From JANXSS01 sp040385645 (GTDB lineage Bacteria; Pseudomonadota; Gammaproteobacteria; Burkholderiales; Burkholderiaceae_D), in the NCBI GenBank assembly GCA_040385645.1, contig JAZKGZ010000015.1:1-64000 (forward strand): DNA of 64,000 nt. The letters run 5' to 3'. This document shows, piece by piece, positions 16,621 through 25,537 of this stretch (the stretch's first letter is position 1; every line of letters begins with the position of its first letter). The position numbers and the translations under genes were made by a program. Under the pieces are notes generated by a model that was given only the letters and a program-made list of their open reading frames with translations, ran no database searches and was not told where the DNA came from.

Positions 16621-19362
16621 ATGAATAAAACCTTGCTGCTGGTCGATGGTTCGAGTTACCTGTACCGCGCCTTCCATGCCATGCCCGACCTGCGCAATAC
16701 AGCGGGAGAACCGACGGGTGCCATCTACGGCATGATCAACATGCTGCGACGGTTGCGCATGGATTACCCGGCTGCTTATATTGCCTGCGTGTTCGATGCA
16801 AAGGGAAAGACCTTTCGCGATGAACTCTATCCAGCCTACAAAGCGCAGCGGGCGGCCATGCCCGACGACCTGAGCCGGCAGATCGAACCGATTCACGAAG
16901 CCGTACGGGCGATGGGCTGGCCGATCCTGATGGTCGATGGCGTCGAAGCCGACGACGTAATCGGTACGCTGGCAGTGCAGGCAAGCGCTTGCGATGTGAA
17001 AACCGTTATTTCCACCGGCGACAAAGATCTGGCGCAACTGGTCAACGACCGGGTCATGCTGATCAACACGATGAGCAACGAGAAACTCGATCATGCCGGC
17101 GTGTTGGCCAAGTTCGGCGTGCCGCCCGAGCGTATCGTCGATTATCTGACCCTGGTTGGCGATACTGTCGACAACGTGCCCGGGGTCGAAAAAGTTGGGC
17201 CCAAAACCGCCGTGAAATGGTTGACGCAGTATGGCGATCTTGATGGCGTCGTCGCCAATGCCGACTTCATCAAAGGTGCAGTCGGTGACAATTTGCGACG
17301 TGCCCTCGATTGGCTGCCCAAGGCCAGGGTGTTGATTACGGTAAAAACGGATTGCGACCTCTCGGCACACATGACATCGATTTCGACGTCGCTGGCGCAA
17401 ATGCCCGAGAACCGTGAATCGATGCTGGATTTCTTTGCCCGCAATGGCTTCAAATCTTGGTTACGCGAACTGAGCGCCGAAGCTGCTACCGCTACCGGCA
17501 CTACTGCGCCGACAAACGCGCAGGGTGGACTGTTTGCAGCCGATGCACCTGTGGTGGAGTCGCATTATGAAACCGTATTGACCGATGCGCAGCTCGATGC
17601 TTGGCTTGCCACCGTCGATGGCGCTGCACTGACTTCGGTCGATACCGAAACCACATCGCTGATACCGATGCAGGCGCAGATGGTCGGCATATCACTGTGC
17701 TGCACGCCAGGCGTCGCCGCTTACATCCCACTGACGCACCGCTATCAAGATGCGCCGGTCCAGCTATCGCGCGAGCATGTTTTAACAAAGATGAAAGCCT
17801 GGCTGGAAGACCCGACAAAGCCGAAAGTCGGCCAGCACTTGAAATACGACAGCCATATCTTCGCCAACCACGGCATTACCCTGCGTGGCATCGTGCACGA
17901 CACCTTGTTGCAAAGCTACGTGTTTGAGTCTCATAAGAGCCACGACATGGATAGTATGGCGTTGCGTCATCTCAACCGAAAAACCATGTCTTACGCAGAT
18001 GTCTGCGGCAAGGGCGCGTCGCAAATTTGCTTCGATCAGGTGGATCTGGCAACGGCCACGCAGTACGCCGCTGAGGATGCGGATATAACGCTGCAGCTGC
18101 ATCACGCGATGTGGCCGCACATCCAGAGCGATCCGAAGCTGACTTATATCTACGAGAAGATCGAGTTGCCGACAGCGGTGGTATTACAAAAGATCGAGCG
18201 CAACGGCGTGTTGATCGACGCTGCCGTGTTGGCCGTGCAATCAAATGAGCTGGGCCGGCGCATGTTGGAAATCGAAGCCAAAGCTTACGAGCTGGCCGGC
18301 TCGCCATTCAACCTGAACTCGCCCAAACAGATCGGCGAAATATTTTTCGAACGTCTGCAACTGCCGGTGATCAAGAAAACGCCTTCGGGCACCCCATCCA
18401 CCGATGAAGACGTGCTGCAAAAGCTGGCCGAGAATTATCCGCTACCAAAGTTATTACTGGAAAACCGCGGCTTGTCTAAATTGAAATCGACCTACACCGA
18501 TAAATTGCCGCGTATGGTCAATCTCGATACCGGTCGGGTACATACCAACTATGCGCAAGCGGTAGCAATCACCGGGCGCCTGGCGTCGAACGAGCCGAAT
18601 TTGCAAAACATTCCCATCCGCAGTACCGAAGGGCGGCGCATCCGCGAAGCATTCGTTGCCGGGCCGGGCAAGGTCATCGTTTCGGCGGATTATTCTCAGA
18701 TCGAGTTGCGGATCATGGCCCATCTTTCCGACGACGAAGCGATGCTGCGGGCTTTTTCGGAAGGGGAAGACATTCACCGCGCCACAGCTGCCGAAATTTT
18801 CGGGTCGACGCCGGCCGAGGTGACAAACGACCAGCGCCGTACGGCAAAAATCATTAATTTCGGTCTGATTTACGGTATGAGTGCTTTCGGGCTGGCGACA
18901 GCACTGACGATCGAGCGCAATGCGGCGCAAAACTATATCGACAAATACTTCATGCGGTTTTCCGGGGTCCGAAAATTCATGGACCGCACCCGCTTGCAGG
19001 CACGCGCGCACGGCTACGTAGAAACCGTGTTCGGACGCCGCTTGTGGCTGCCAGAAATTAATTCTGCCAACGGCCCGCGCCGGCAAGGCGCCGAACGCGC
19101 CGCGATCAATGCGCCGATGCAGGGCACGGCTGCCGACTTGATCAAGCTGTCGATGGTGGCAGTGCAGGATTGGCTCGAAGCCCAGCACTTGCAGTCGTTG
19201 ATGGTGATGCAGGTGCACGATGAACTAGTACTGGAAGTGCCTGAAAATGAACTGGCGCTGGTCAAGGTGAAGGTGCCGGAACTCATGGCTGGTGTCGCAA
19301 CACTGAAAGTGCCGCTGACCGCCGAAGTTGGCGTAGGCGAGAATTGGGATAAAGCGCATTGA
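16621..19362 (+). CDS. polA: DNA polymerase I
   Basis: A full-length 913-residue polymerase for Okazaki fragment processing and repair synthesis. Residues 1-290 are the 5' nuclease (LLVDGSSYLYRAFHAMP, GVEADDVIGTLA, STGDKDLAQLV). The 3'-5' exonuclease domain keeps the DxE motif (SVDTETTSL, about residue 340), so proofreading is likely active. Polymerase motif A is SADYSQIELRIMAHLS, motif B RRTAKIINFGLIYG and motif C MQVHDELVLEV. Transcribed away from the DUF2782-thrB unit. Confidence 0.98.
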   Translation: MNKTLLLVDGSSYLYRAFHAMPDLRNTAGEPTGAIYGMINMLRRLRMDYPAAYIACVFDAKGKTFRDELYPAYKAQRAAMPDDLSRQIEPIHEAVRAMGWPILMVDGVEADDVIGTLAVQASACDVKTVISTGDKDLAQLVNDRVMLINTMSNEKLDHAGVLAKFGVPPERIVDYLTLVGDTVDNVPGVEKVGPKTAVKWLTQYGDLDGVVANADFIKGAVGDNLRRALDWLPKARVLITVKTDCDLSAHMTSISTSLAQMPENRESMLDFFARNGFKSWLRELSAEAATATGTTAPTNAQGGLFAADAPVVESHYETVLTDAQLDAWLATVDGAALTSVDTETTSLIPMQAQMVGISLCCTPGVAAYIPLTHRYQDAPVQLSREHVLTKMKAWLEDPTKPKVGQHLKYDSHIFANHGITLRGIVHDTLLQSYVFESHKSHDMDSMALRHLNRKTMSYADVCGKGASQICFDQVDLATATQYAAEDADITLQLHHAMWPHIQSDPKLTYIYEKIELPTAVVLQKIERNGVLIDAAVLAVQSNELGRRMLEIEAKAYELAGSPFNLNSPKQIGEIFFERLQLPVIKKTPSGTPSTDEDVLQKLAENYPLPKLLLENRGLSKLKSTYTDKLPRMVNLDTGRVHTNYAQAVAITGRLASNEPNLQNIPIRSTEGRRIREAFVAGPGKVIVSADYSQIELRIMAHLSDDEAMLRAFSEGEDIHRATAAEIFGSTPAEVTNDQRRTAKIINFGLIYGMSAFGLATALTIERNAAQNYIDKYFMRFSGVRKFMDRTRLQARAHGYVETVFGRRLWLPEINSANGPRRQGAERAAINAPMQGTAADLIKLSMVAVQDWLEAQHLQSLMVMQVHDELVLEVPENELALVKVKVPELMAGVATLKVPLTAEVGVGENWDKAH

Positions 19363-19433
19363 TGCGCCTCAGTCCTGAATTTCATTCACTGAATTTTGTT
19401 CGCTAAATTTAATTAACACCCAAGGAGAAGTAC

Positions 19434-20324
19434 ATGCGTGACGATAATTTCAATCAGGATATGAAAAGTTTGATCGGTTCTTCCACCATCGCTGACGGTA
19501 CGGATCGCCGTGGGTTTCTCAAAACCGCCATCGGTGCCGGTTTTGCTGCCGCCGCATTGCCTGTATCCGCCAATACCGTCATAAAGACCGATACGGTCGG
19601 GCTGACAGCCGGCGAAATTACGTTGACGGTGAATGGCCAGAAAGTGCCGGTGTACCGTGCACAGCCCGAGGGCAAGACCGGGTTGCCGGTGGTACTGGTG
19701 ATCTCGGAGATTTTCGGCGTGCATGAGCATATTGCCGATGTCGCCCGCCGGTTCGCCAAACTGGGATATCTAGCGCTGGCACCCGACTTGTTCGAGCGCC
19801 AGGGCGACCCAACCGTCTACGGCACGGCTGCAGAAGTCATCAAGGAAGTCGTGTCAAAGGTACCCGATGCACAGGTCATGACCGACCTCGACGCCTGCGT
19901 TGCTTACGCCAAGGCCAACGGCGGCAACACCGACAAACTCGGCATCACCGGTTTTTGCTGGGGCGGTCGTATCACATGGCTGTACGCTGCCTACAATCCT
20001 AGCGTCAAAGCCGGTGCCGCCTGGTATGGTCGCCTGGTCGGTGAAAAAAGCCCGCTCACGCCGACCCATCCCGTCGATATCGCAGCGGCATTGAAAGTGC
20101 CTGTGCTGGCGCTCTACGGTGCCAGAGACGAGGGTATCCCGCTGGCAACAGTGGAACAGATGAAAATGGCCCTAGCGACCGGCAACAGCAAATCGGAATT
20201 TATCGTGTACCAAAATTCCGGGCATGCGTTTCATGCCGATTACCGTCCGCAATATGTCGCTGCCGATGCCAAAGATGGCTTCGCTCGTACCCTGGCCTGG
20301 TTCAAGTCGCGTGGTGTGGCTTGA
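19434..20324 (+). CDS. Dienelactone hydrolase-family protein with Tat signal
   Basis: An alpha/beta hydrolase of 296 residues. The N-terminus carries a twin-arginine export signal (DRRGFLKTAIGAGFAAAALP, about residues 24-43), so it should be periplasmic. The dienelactone hydrolase triad is visible: Cys in TGFCWGGR, Asp in GARDEG and His in SGHAFHAD. Substrate unknown; exported relatives are not clearly tied to chloroaromatic breakdown. AAGGAGAAG precedes the ATG by about 5 bases. Confidence 0.9.
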   Translation: MRDDNFNQDMKSLIGSSTIADGTDRRGFLKTAIGAGFAAAALPVSANTVIKTDTVGLTAGEITLTVNGQKVPVYRAQPEGKTGLPVVLVISEIFGVHEHIADVARRFAKLGYLALAPDLFERQGDPTVYGTAAEVIKEVVSKVPDAQVMTDLDACVAYAKANGGNTDKLGITGFCWGGRITWLYAAYNPSVKAGAAWYGRLVGEKSPLTPTHPVDIAAALKVPVLALYGARDEGIPLATVEQMKMALATGNSKSEFIVYQNSGHAFHADYRPQYVAADAKDGFARTLAWFKSRGVA

Positions 20325-20431
20325 CGGCTTAGCCAGCGATTTCGCCAAGCTCCGGCACGACTCTTAACATTATTGGATAAATCATCGATTCGACTCTGGC
20401 ATCGATCCTGCTGACCACCACCATCGCCGGG

Positions 20432-21160
20432 GTGGTCAGCATCACTGCGGCCGCGTTTTTCTCATTCGCTCTGCTATCGAAAATGGTTGAGCGAATGGTT
20501 AGCCTGTCGGTGGGCATCATGCTATCGACTTCGCTGCTCCACTCGTTGCCGGAGGCGTTCGAATCCGGCGCGGACACGCACACGTTGTTCGCGACCCTGC
20601 TGGTCGGCCTGCTGGGATTCTTTTTGCTGGAAAAAATGGCGATCCTGCGTCACTCGCATCATCACGAAGGTGACGGCCACGCGCATCATCATGGGCACGA
20701 CGCGCGAGAAGCTGGGAAGGCCGGGTGGATGATCTTGGTCGGCGACGGTATGCATAATTTTACCGACGGCATACTCATCGCCGCCGCATTTCTGGCGGAT
20801 CCGAAACTTGGCCTGGTGACAGGATTAGCCATTATCGCCCACGAAATTCCACAGGAAATCGGCGATTTCATTGTTTTGCTCAACGCCGGTTTTAGCCGCA
20901 CCCGTGCCTTCATCTATAACTTCATCTGCAGCCTCATGTCCGTTATCGGTGGCGTGCTCGGTTATGTCATGCTGGAACAAGGCATGGAATGGATTCCATT
21001 CGTGCTGGTGTTCGCATCCTCCGGCTTTATTTATATTGCAGTGAGCGACCTGATGCCTCAAATGCAGCGCCGGGCAACGCTTAGGGAAACGATCCCGCAG
21101 ATTGCATTGATTGCACTGGGGGTTGTGATCGTGGTACTGCTAAAGGGCCAGGCGCATTGA
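20432..21160 (+). CDS. ZIP-family metal cation transporter
   Basis: A zinc/iron-type permease, 242 residues from GTG 20432. It has the His-rich cytoplasmic loop (HSHHHEGDGHAHHHGH) and the metal-pathway motifs HNFTDG and HEIPQEIGDF. The usual first helix appears truncated: the frame extends upstream (STLASILLTTTIAGVVSIT) to a stop at 20378 but offers only CTG 20396 or ATC codons as earlier starts. A rare start or small mutation is likely. Its 3' end overlaps the opposite gene by 80 bases. Confidence 0.85.
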   Translation: MVSITAAAFFSFALLSKMVERMVSLSVGIMLSTSLLHSLPEAFESGADTHTLFATLLVGLLGFFLLEKMAILRHSHHHEGDGHAHHHGHDAREAGKAGWMILVGDGMHNFTDGILIAAAFLADPKLGLVTGLAIIAHEIPQEIGDFIVLLNAGFSRTRAFIYNFICSLMSVIGGVLGYVMLEQGMEWIPFVLVFASSGFIYIAVSDLMPQMQRRATLRETIPQIALIALGVVIVVLLKGQAH

Positions 21161-21611
21161 TAGCGGCCAAAGCGGCAACTTTTTTATCTATTTTTTGCGT
21201 CGAAGTTTGAAGAGTCATCCGATACGTGATGCTGGTTGCATTGACTCTCATGCGTTGCCAACCATTTCGGTCCATAAATGCCAGGCATTTTTCGTTATCG
21301 ATGTCGATTTCCACAAAAATTTCAGGCTTCAGGGTGAATAGCCATTTCAGTGCAGGCTTCAAAAGAATTGCCCATCGTCCGTGATATTCGGGAAGAATAG
21401 CGATATGCGCTTCTGTGCCATCGAAGATTATTCCTCCGATAGGTTGTCCGTCGAACTGGAAGCCACGCGAGGCGCAATTTTTGTAAAAACCGATGAATAC
21501 TTCTTTGGTTACCAGATCCAGTAGCTTTTTACGCTCGCCCGTGTAACGAAACGAGTCCGCTGTATAAAAGATATCGAGATCGACCGCATCTGTGGTTGTG
21601 AGCCGGCTCAT
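21081..21611 (-). CDS. GNAT-like acetyltransferase
   Basis: A 176-residue protein. The segment IGGIIFDGTEAHIAILPEYHGRW, about residues 75-97, followed by an alternating helix and EIDIDNEKCLAFMDRNGWQ, resembles the acetyl-CoA-binding half of GNAT proteins of the kind common in phage and secretion loci. The last 40 residues are low-complexity (Ala, Pro, Ser, Gln). ATG 21611 has CCTCC/GGAGG (21616-21620) 4 bases before it. It is the third gene of a leftward cluster with a type III accessory-like gene 10 bases upstream. Substrate unknown; its 3' end overlaps the ZIP gene tail to tail. Confidence 0.55.
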   Translation of the reverse strand: MSRLTTTDAVDLDIFYTADSFRYTGERKKLLDLVTKEVFIGFYKNCASRGFQFDGQPIGGIIFDGTEAHIAILPEYHGRWAILLKPALKWLFTLKPEIFVEIDIDNEKCLAFMDRNGWQRMRVNATSITYRMTLQTSTQKIDKKVAALAAINAPGPLAVPRSQPPVQSMQSAGSFP

Positions 21612-21621
21612 CACGCCTCCA

Positions 21622-21987
21622 TTAATGCGTAGCACTGTCGTCGGGACGCTCCAACAATTGTCGCATCGCTTTACGGATGAAAGGATCTGGAGAATCTTCT
21701 AAAGCAAGTGCATAAGCGTGCCAGGTAGGGTCGCCGAGTAGATTCAAGCAGATTGCCTTGATTTCGGGACACCGATCTTCCGGCAAACTATTAATATGTT
21801 GCAGCACATCCAGTACATTGCCGCGTTGAATTGCGATTATCGCGGGAAAAATCAGTTGCTCACGCGCGCTCGGGTCGATCTCGTATAGCTGCTGTAATTT
21901 TGACTCGGCGTCATCGAGTAGATTATGCCGAATAGCATTGGCAATCTCTTTTTTCATCGTAGCTGAATCAATTTGATCAGTTTGCAT
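21622..21987 (-). CDS. HrpB1/YscG-like type III secretion accessory protein
   Basis: A 121-residue helical protein with the TPR-like pattern of HrpB1/HrpK and YscG/SsaH chaperones: LLDDAESKLQQLYEIDPS, IIAIQRGNVLDVLQHINSLP, then CLNLLGDPTWHAYALALEDS and DPFIRKAMRQLL. The GDPxW and following DPxxxxxxRxLL are the strongest points of likeness. Such proteins bind needle or pilus subunits in the cytoplasm. No other secretion apparatus gene is in the window, so this would be an outlying member or orphan. I judge the family from pattern only. Confidence 0.55.
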   Translation of the reverse strand: MQTDQIDSATMKKEIANAIRHNLLDDAESKLQQLYEIDPSAREQLIFPAIIAIQRGNVLDVLQHINSLPEDRCPEIKAICLNLLGDPTWHAYALALEDSPDPFIRKAMRQLLERPDDSATH

Positions 21988-22117
21988 TTTTCATCTCTCG
22001 AATGGCATGGATTTTTTAAGAGTGCCACCGGGTTTGCAGCATGAACCATGACTTAGTTATAAGGTGTGTGGTTCACTACGTGCCCGATGGCTGCACAAGT
22101 CCAAAGAGGGTACCGAG

Positions 22118-22423
22118 TCAGGCCAGAATTCCGGCATTTTCTGTGGCAGTAGCAGCAGTAGCAGCGGTAGCGTCTGCAGCGGCCGATGCTTTTGCTCCTG
22201 TATCAGTCGCATCTTTCTTCGCCTTAGCATCACCCCCAGACGCTCCGTCCATTAAGCTCGAAGCCGCCGCAACGACTGGTGAAGATTTTAAAACGTCTTT
22301 AGCACCGTCCATTACGCCACTGAAGTCGAGCGTTAGAGCGCTCGTCACCATTTTGCCTACGCCTTCAAGGGCTCCGCCAATGCCGTCGACGACCTTGCTG
22401 ATTACATTACCAATTGCGCCCAT
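22118..22423 (-). CDS. Small Gly/Ala-rich protein, possible type III secreted component
   Basis: A 101-residue protein without cysteine. Residues 1-60 form Gly/Val-rich amphipathic stretches (GNVISKVVDGIGGALEGVG), and the C-terminal 40 residues are almost only Ala, Thr, Asp and Lys. ATG 22423 has GGAG 8 bases upstream; a longer frame to 22480 lacks a site. It is first in a leftward cluster ahead of the HrpB1-like gene. Composition recalls harpins and secreted pilus or needle proteins, but no family is recognised. Confidence 0.5.
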   Translation of the reverse strand: MGAIGNVISKVVDGIGGALEGVGKMVTSALTLDFSGVMDGAKDVLKSSPVVAAASSLMDGASGGDAKAKKDATDTGAKASAAADATAATAATATENAGILA

Positions 22424-22704
22424 AAGATTTCTCCGGTGTGACAACGCTTGATCGGATGACCCAGCTGTTGGGAATAACACGTTACTTTTGGTACAGTTCG
22501 TTTGTTGACACTGTGACTAGAGTATGTCGGCGCGAATGTCATGCAACATTGCACAGAACGAACATTGTTCCGAGATAACGACTCATGAAAATATCTTCAA
22601 AACTCAATTTTTCTTGAGCGTGTCGAGAAGTTTTCACACGATTAAGCGCTTGTTGTGCAGTGCGCGTGTATCTTCGAGATACTGACTGTCCCCACACTTA
22701 CTCC

Positions 22705-24639
22705 ATGATGAATACATGTTTTGACCCCCACGCCTCACCGACGACGCTGGTCTCGACGAGCGCTGTGACCATTGACAACGAGCGTGATCGGGAAATCGGA
22801 TCCGCGCACGACAACCCAGTAGAAAAATCGCTGGATGACAAGCTGCACTTGCTGCCACGTCCCGGCGATGGAAAAAACGTGTCGTTCGCCTCACTCAGTC
22901 CCGATATATTGCAGAAAATCGGTAGCTTCTTCCCGCTGGAAGGTATCGAGCCTTCAGTGCTAGCTTGCGTTAATCCTGATACTAGGCGCGCAATGTCTGA
23001 GCAGGCGAACGCTGGCAAGCTTTTATTTCAATGTAGAACAGGTAATGGCGAACGCAACATCGGCGATTATTTTCATGCATTGATCGCTGAAGCGACAGCG
23101 CTGCCGGAGGCATTGCAGTTCGAAGTGCTAAAGGAAGTACCTGCACATCTGTGTTCCCACCTGCGCTACGCCGACGAGAATATTGCCGATTTGGTAGACG
23201 CGTTCAGATCGGCGTCGACGACGTTGTCTTGCAAAGCGTATTGCTTGGCACTTTTGAAAACGCTGGCCGCAGTATTTGTCGAGCCTACCTTTAGAGCGCA
23301 CGTTGGCAAGTTCGAGGGTCAGCCCGAGGCGCTCCACATGTTCGACCGTTTTTTTGCGAGCTTCCGCAACGACCTGTTGCGTGCGGCACCTACTGAAAAA
23401 TGCCAGACATTTGCCGAACTGATCGATGGCTTGTACCTGATAGCCGATCCGTACGCACGTTTCGAACAATGGCTTCAAGGATTAGCCGAACTTAAAAAAT
23501 CGAATGGATCGGAACAGTCGATTCGGCTGCTCGCCGCAATAAGCCGCGCCATGATGCATTTGCCGATGCTTCAACGTGACCAGGCGTTCGCTGATTTGAT
23601 AGATGCCGCGAAAGCCTTGCCGCGTGCGGCTTGGCAAGAGACGATTTGTAAGCTGGCAACCGTGCTGCCATATGCGGGTAGTCGAGCAGGTTGCTGCGGC
23701 GGCTTATGGTCGTTGCTGGCTATGGCAGACAAGTTATCGGTGACGGAGACCTTGGACTGCGCCGCCGGGTTGTTCGATGGAATCGAACTGATGCCGGACG
23801 ACTGGGGACGCGACACGGCAAGTGACTTCAAGCGCGTAATCAGACCGAAACTGCCGCTCGCAAATTGGAATCGTCTTAGTGTGTTGGTCGATCAAATTTC
23901 GTCTTTAGAAACGACACACCACCAACGTGCACTTGACGAGGCGATTGTGTGTTGCAACGCTATGCCAAAGATTATGCACAGTGCGGCATTGATAAAGATT
24001 TCGGAAATTTTAGACAGTCCACTACTGGCCTCCCGTCTAGACGTCAATCTCGACAAACTATTGAAGCTATCGGTGCATGAGGGTCTTTGCAGCAGGATGG
24101 AGGTTTTGGATTGCTTGGTGGAACATTTTCAACGAGCGCAGACTGCACCGGTTTGTCGTAGCGTCGTCGGCGTGCTGCGCGAATCGCTACAACAGACGTA
24201 CGACCTAGGCCCGATTGACCAAGAAGTTTTCCTGGTTTCGATCGTTCGGCACTGCGCCAGCTTATATAACTTCCCGGAGAGACAGGAGAGGATTGCATTG
24301 TTCGAAGCTGTTCTGAATGCCGCGGATTGTGTGCACGAGCCACATCGGAAAGTAGTTTTCAAGGCATTGTCTGACGCCTTGAAAAAATTATTGGAGCAAA
24401 CCGCCGGATGGTTGACGCAGGCAAATGCTGCCGACCCTGAAAATCGCCTGGCATCGCTAGACGAAGCCCTGGAAACGTATGCCGTGCTACCCGAGACGTT
24501 GCGTCTGCCGTTTCTCGCCGAACTGAGTTGGCTGGCAGAAGATTTGCCCGTCTGTATGAGGGCACGTTGCGCCGAGAAAATAGCTGCGGCGACCCCCAAA
24601 AAATTCAATCCACCGCTCAACCTCGTTTGCGGGCCCTGA
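22705..24639 (+). CDS. Large helical-repeat protein with N-terminal F-box-like segment; candidate effector
   Basis: A 644-residue protein without signal peptide. Residues 1-60 are polar and unstructured. Residues 63-100 read LSPDILQKIGSFF...LACVNPDTRRAM, an F-box-like pattern that aligns without gaps to that of the LRR protein at 12.6-14.1 kb. The rest is helical, with recurring LPxxxxxxxLxxL units (LPEALQFEVLKEVPAHL, LPRAAWQETICKLATVLP, LPETLRLPFLAELSWL), reminiscent of HEAT/ARM-like repeats in SKWP-type Ralstonia effectors. ATG 22705 or 22708 is chosen by position, there being no strong ribosome site. Delivery into a host cell is inference from domains and the adjacent type III-like gene. 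The 3' end overlaps the next gene by 23 bases. Confidence 0.65.
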   Translation: MMNTCFDPHASPTTLVSTSAVTIDNERDREIGSAHDNPVEKSLDDKLHLLPRPGDGKNVSFASLSPDILQKIGSFFPLEGIEPSVLACVNPDTRRAMSEQANAGKLLFQCRTGNGERNIGDYFHALIAEATALPEALQFEVLKEVPAHLCSHLRYADENIADLVDAFRSASTTLSCKAYCLALLKTLAAVFVEPTFRAHVGKFEGQPEALHMFDRFFASFRNDLLRAAPTEKCQTFAELIDGLYLIADPYARFEQWLQGLAELKKSNGSEQSIRLLAAISRAMMHLPMLQRDQAFADLIDAAKALPRAAWQETICKLATVLPYAGSRAGCCGGLWSLLAMADKLSVTETLDCAAGLFDGIELMPDDWGRDTASDFKRVIRPKLPLANWNRLSVLVDQISSLETTHHQRALDEAIVCCNAMPKIMHSAALIKISEILDSPLLASRLDVNLDKLLKLSVHEGLCSRMEVLDCLVEHFQRAQTAPVCRSVVGVLRESLQQTYDLGPIDQEVFLVSIVRHCASLYNFPERQERIALFEAVLNAADCVHEPHRKVVFKALSDALKKLLEQTAGWLTQANAADPENRLASLDEALETYAVLPETLRLPFLAELSWLAEDLPVCMRARCAEKIAAATPKKFNPPLNLVCGP

Positions 24640-25528
24640 ACATGGCTGCTTTGTGCTGCCAGCCAGTGGCAATCAATCCACTAGTCAAAATTACAAAAAT
24701 TCCCAGCCAGCCGACCCAGCTCAGCAAATCGCCCCAGATCACAATGCCCCAGATACTGGAAAACACGATGCCGGCATATTGCAGATTCGCGGTCACCAGC
24801 GTTTTACCCAAACGATAAGCGCGTGTCATAGCGATCTGTGCGACGGTTGCCGTAACACCGATTGCTGCCAACAGCAACGCGCCGCGCATCGAATGCGCAT
24901 GCCAGGCATAGTCTGGATTTTGAGTAAATATGCTGGTCAACAACGTTCCTATCAGGCCGGATAGTGCGCCGAGCACGGAAAAATAAAACACTACGCGATA
25001 TTCCGGCTCGCCTAGGCTACCAAGTTGGCGCACCTGCAAATACGCTAGCGCCGAGAGTGCGCCGGAAAGTAGTCCAAATACCGCGCCGAGCGTTTGATCC
25101 GCATGTATTGCCGGTTGCAGCAAGAGCGTCACCCCGACGAAGCTCATGACAATTGCCAGCGTCGGCCCCAATTCAAAGTTGTTTTGCTTTCGCCGCCAGT
25201 TGAACACGAGAAGGATGATCGCCATCCAGATCGGCGACATGTAATTGAGCGTCATGGCTGTTGCCAAAGGCAAGCGGCTAATCGAGGTAAACCATAGCCA
25301 CAGGCTCGTGGTACCGAGCAGGCCGCGCCAGAGATGCTGCAACGGGTAAGCGGTGCGCAAGGTGCCGTGTTGTAGCCGCACGTATATACCGAGAAACAGC
25401 GCACCGACTATTCCGCGATACATCACAATCTCGGTAGTAGAGTAGTCCTGCGAGGCCAGCTTTACGCAAACGCCCATGATGGCGAAAACGAAGCTGGCAA
25501 ACAGCATCCAAAGCGATTGCAGAGGCAT
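24617..25528 (-). CDS. EamA/DMT-family transporter
   Basis: A 303-residue membrane protein with about ten hydrophobic helices in two EamA repeats (beginning near residues 5 and 150), of the drug/metabolite transporter superfamily. Substrate unknown. It follows the Rieske oxygenase gene at 9 bases and is probably in the same transcript, so export or uptake of that enzyme's substrate or product is possible. Its 3' end overlaps the candidate effector tail to tail by 23 bases. Confidence 0.88.
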   Translation of the reverse strand: MPLQSLWMLFASFVFAIMGVCVKLASQDYSTTEIVMYRGIVGALFLGIYVRLQHGTLRTAYPLQHLWRGLLGTTSLWLWFTSISRLPLATAMTLNYMSPIWMAIILLVFNWRRKQNNFELGPTLAIVMSFVGVTLLLQPAIHADQTLGAVFGLLSGALSALAYLQVRQLGSLGEPEYRVVFYFSVLGALSGLIGTLLTSIFTQNPDYAWHAHSMRGALLLAAIGVTATVAQIAMTRAYRLGKTLVTANLQYAGIVFSSIWGIVIWGDLLSWVGWLGIFVILTSGLIATGWQHKAAMFRARKRG

Positions 25529-25537
25529 GGGGCAGGT

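Noticed and set aside
15895..17400. 501-codon leftward frame
   Set aside because: Only 15895-16320 looks like a real protein (DUF2782); the remainder is antisense to the polA 5' nuclease region.
12466..22704. PIP or hrp-type boxes upstream of the candidate effectors
   Set aside because: TTCG pairs near 12.47 and 22.5 kb have the wrong spacing (not 15 or 16 bases).
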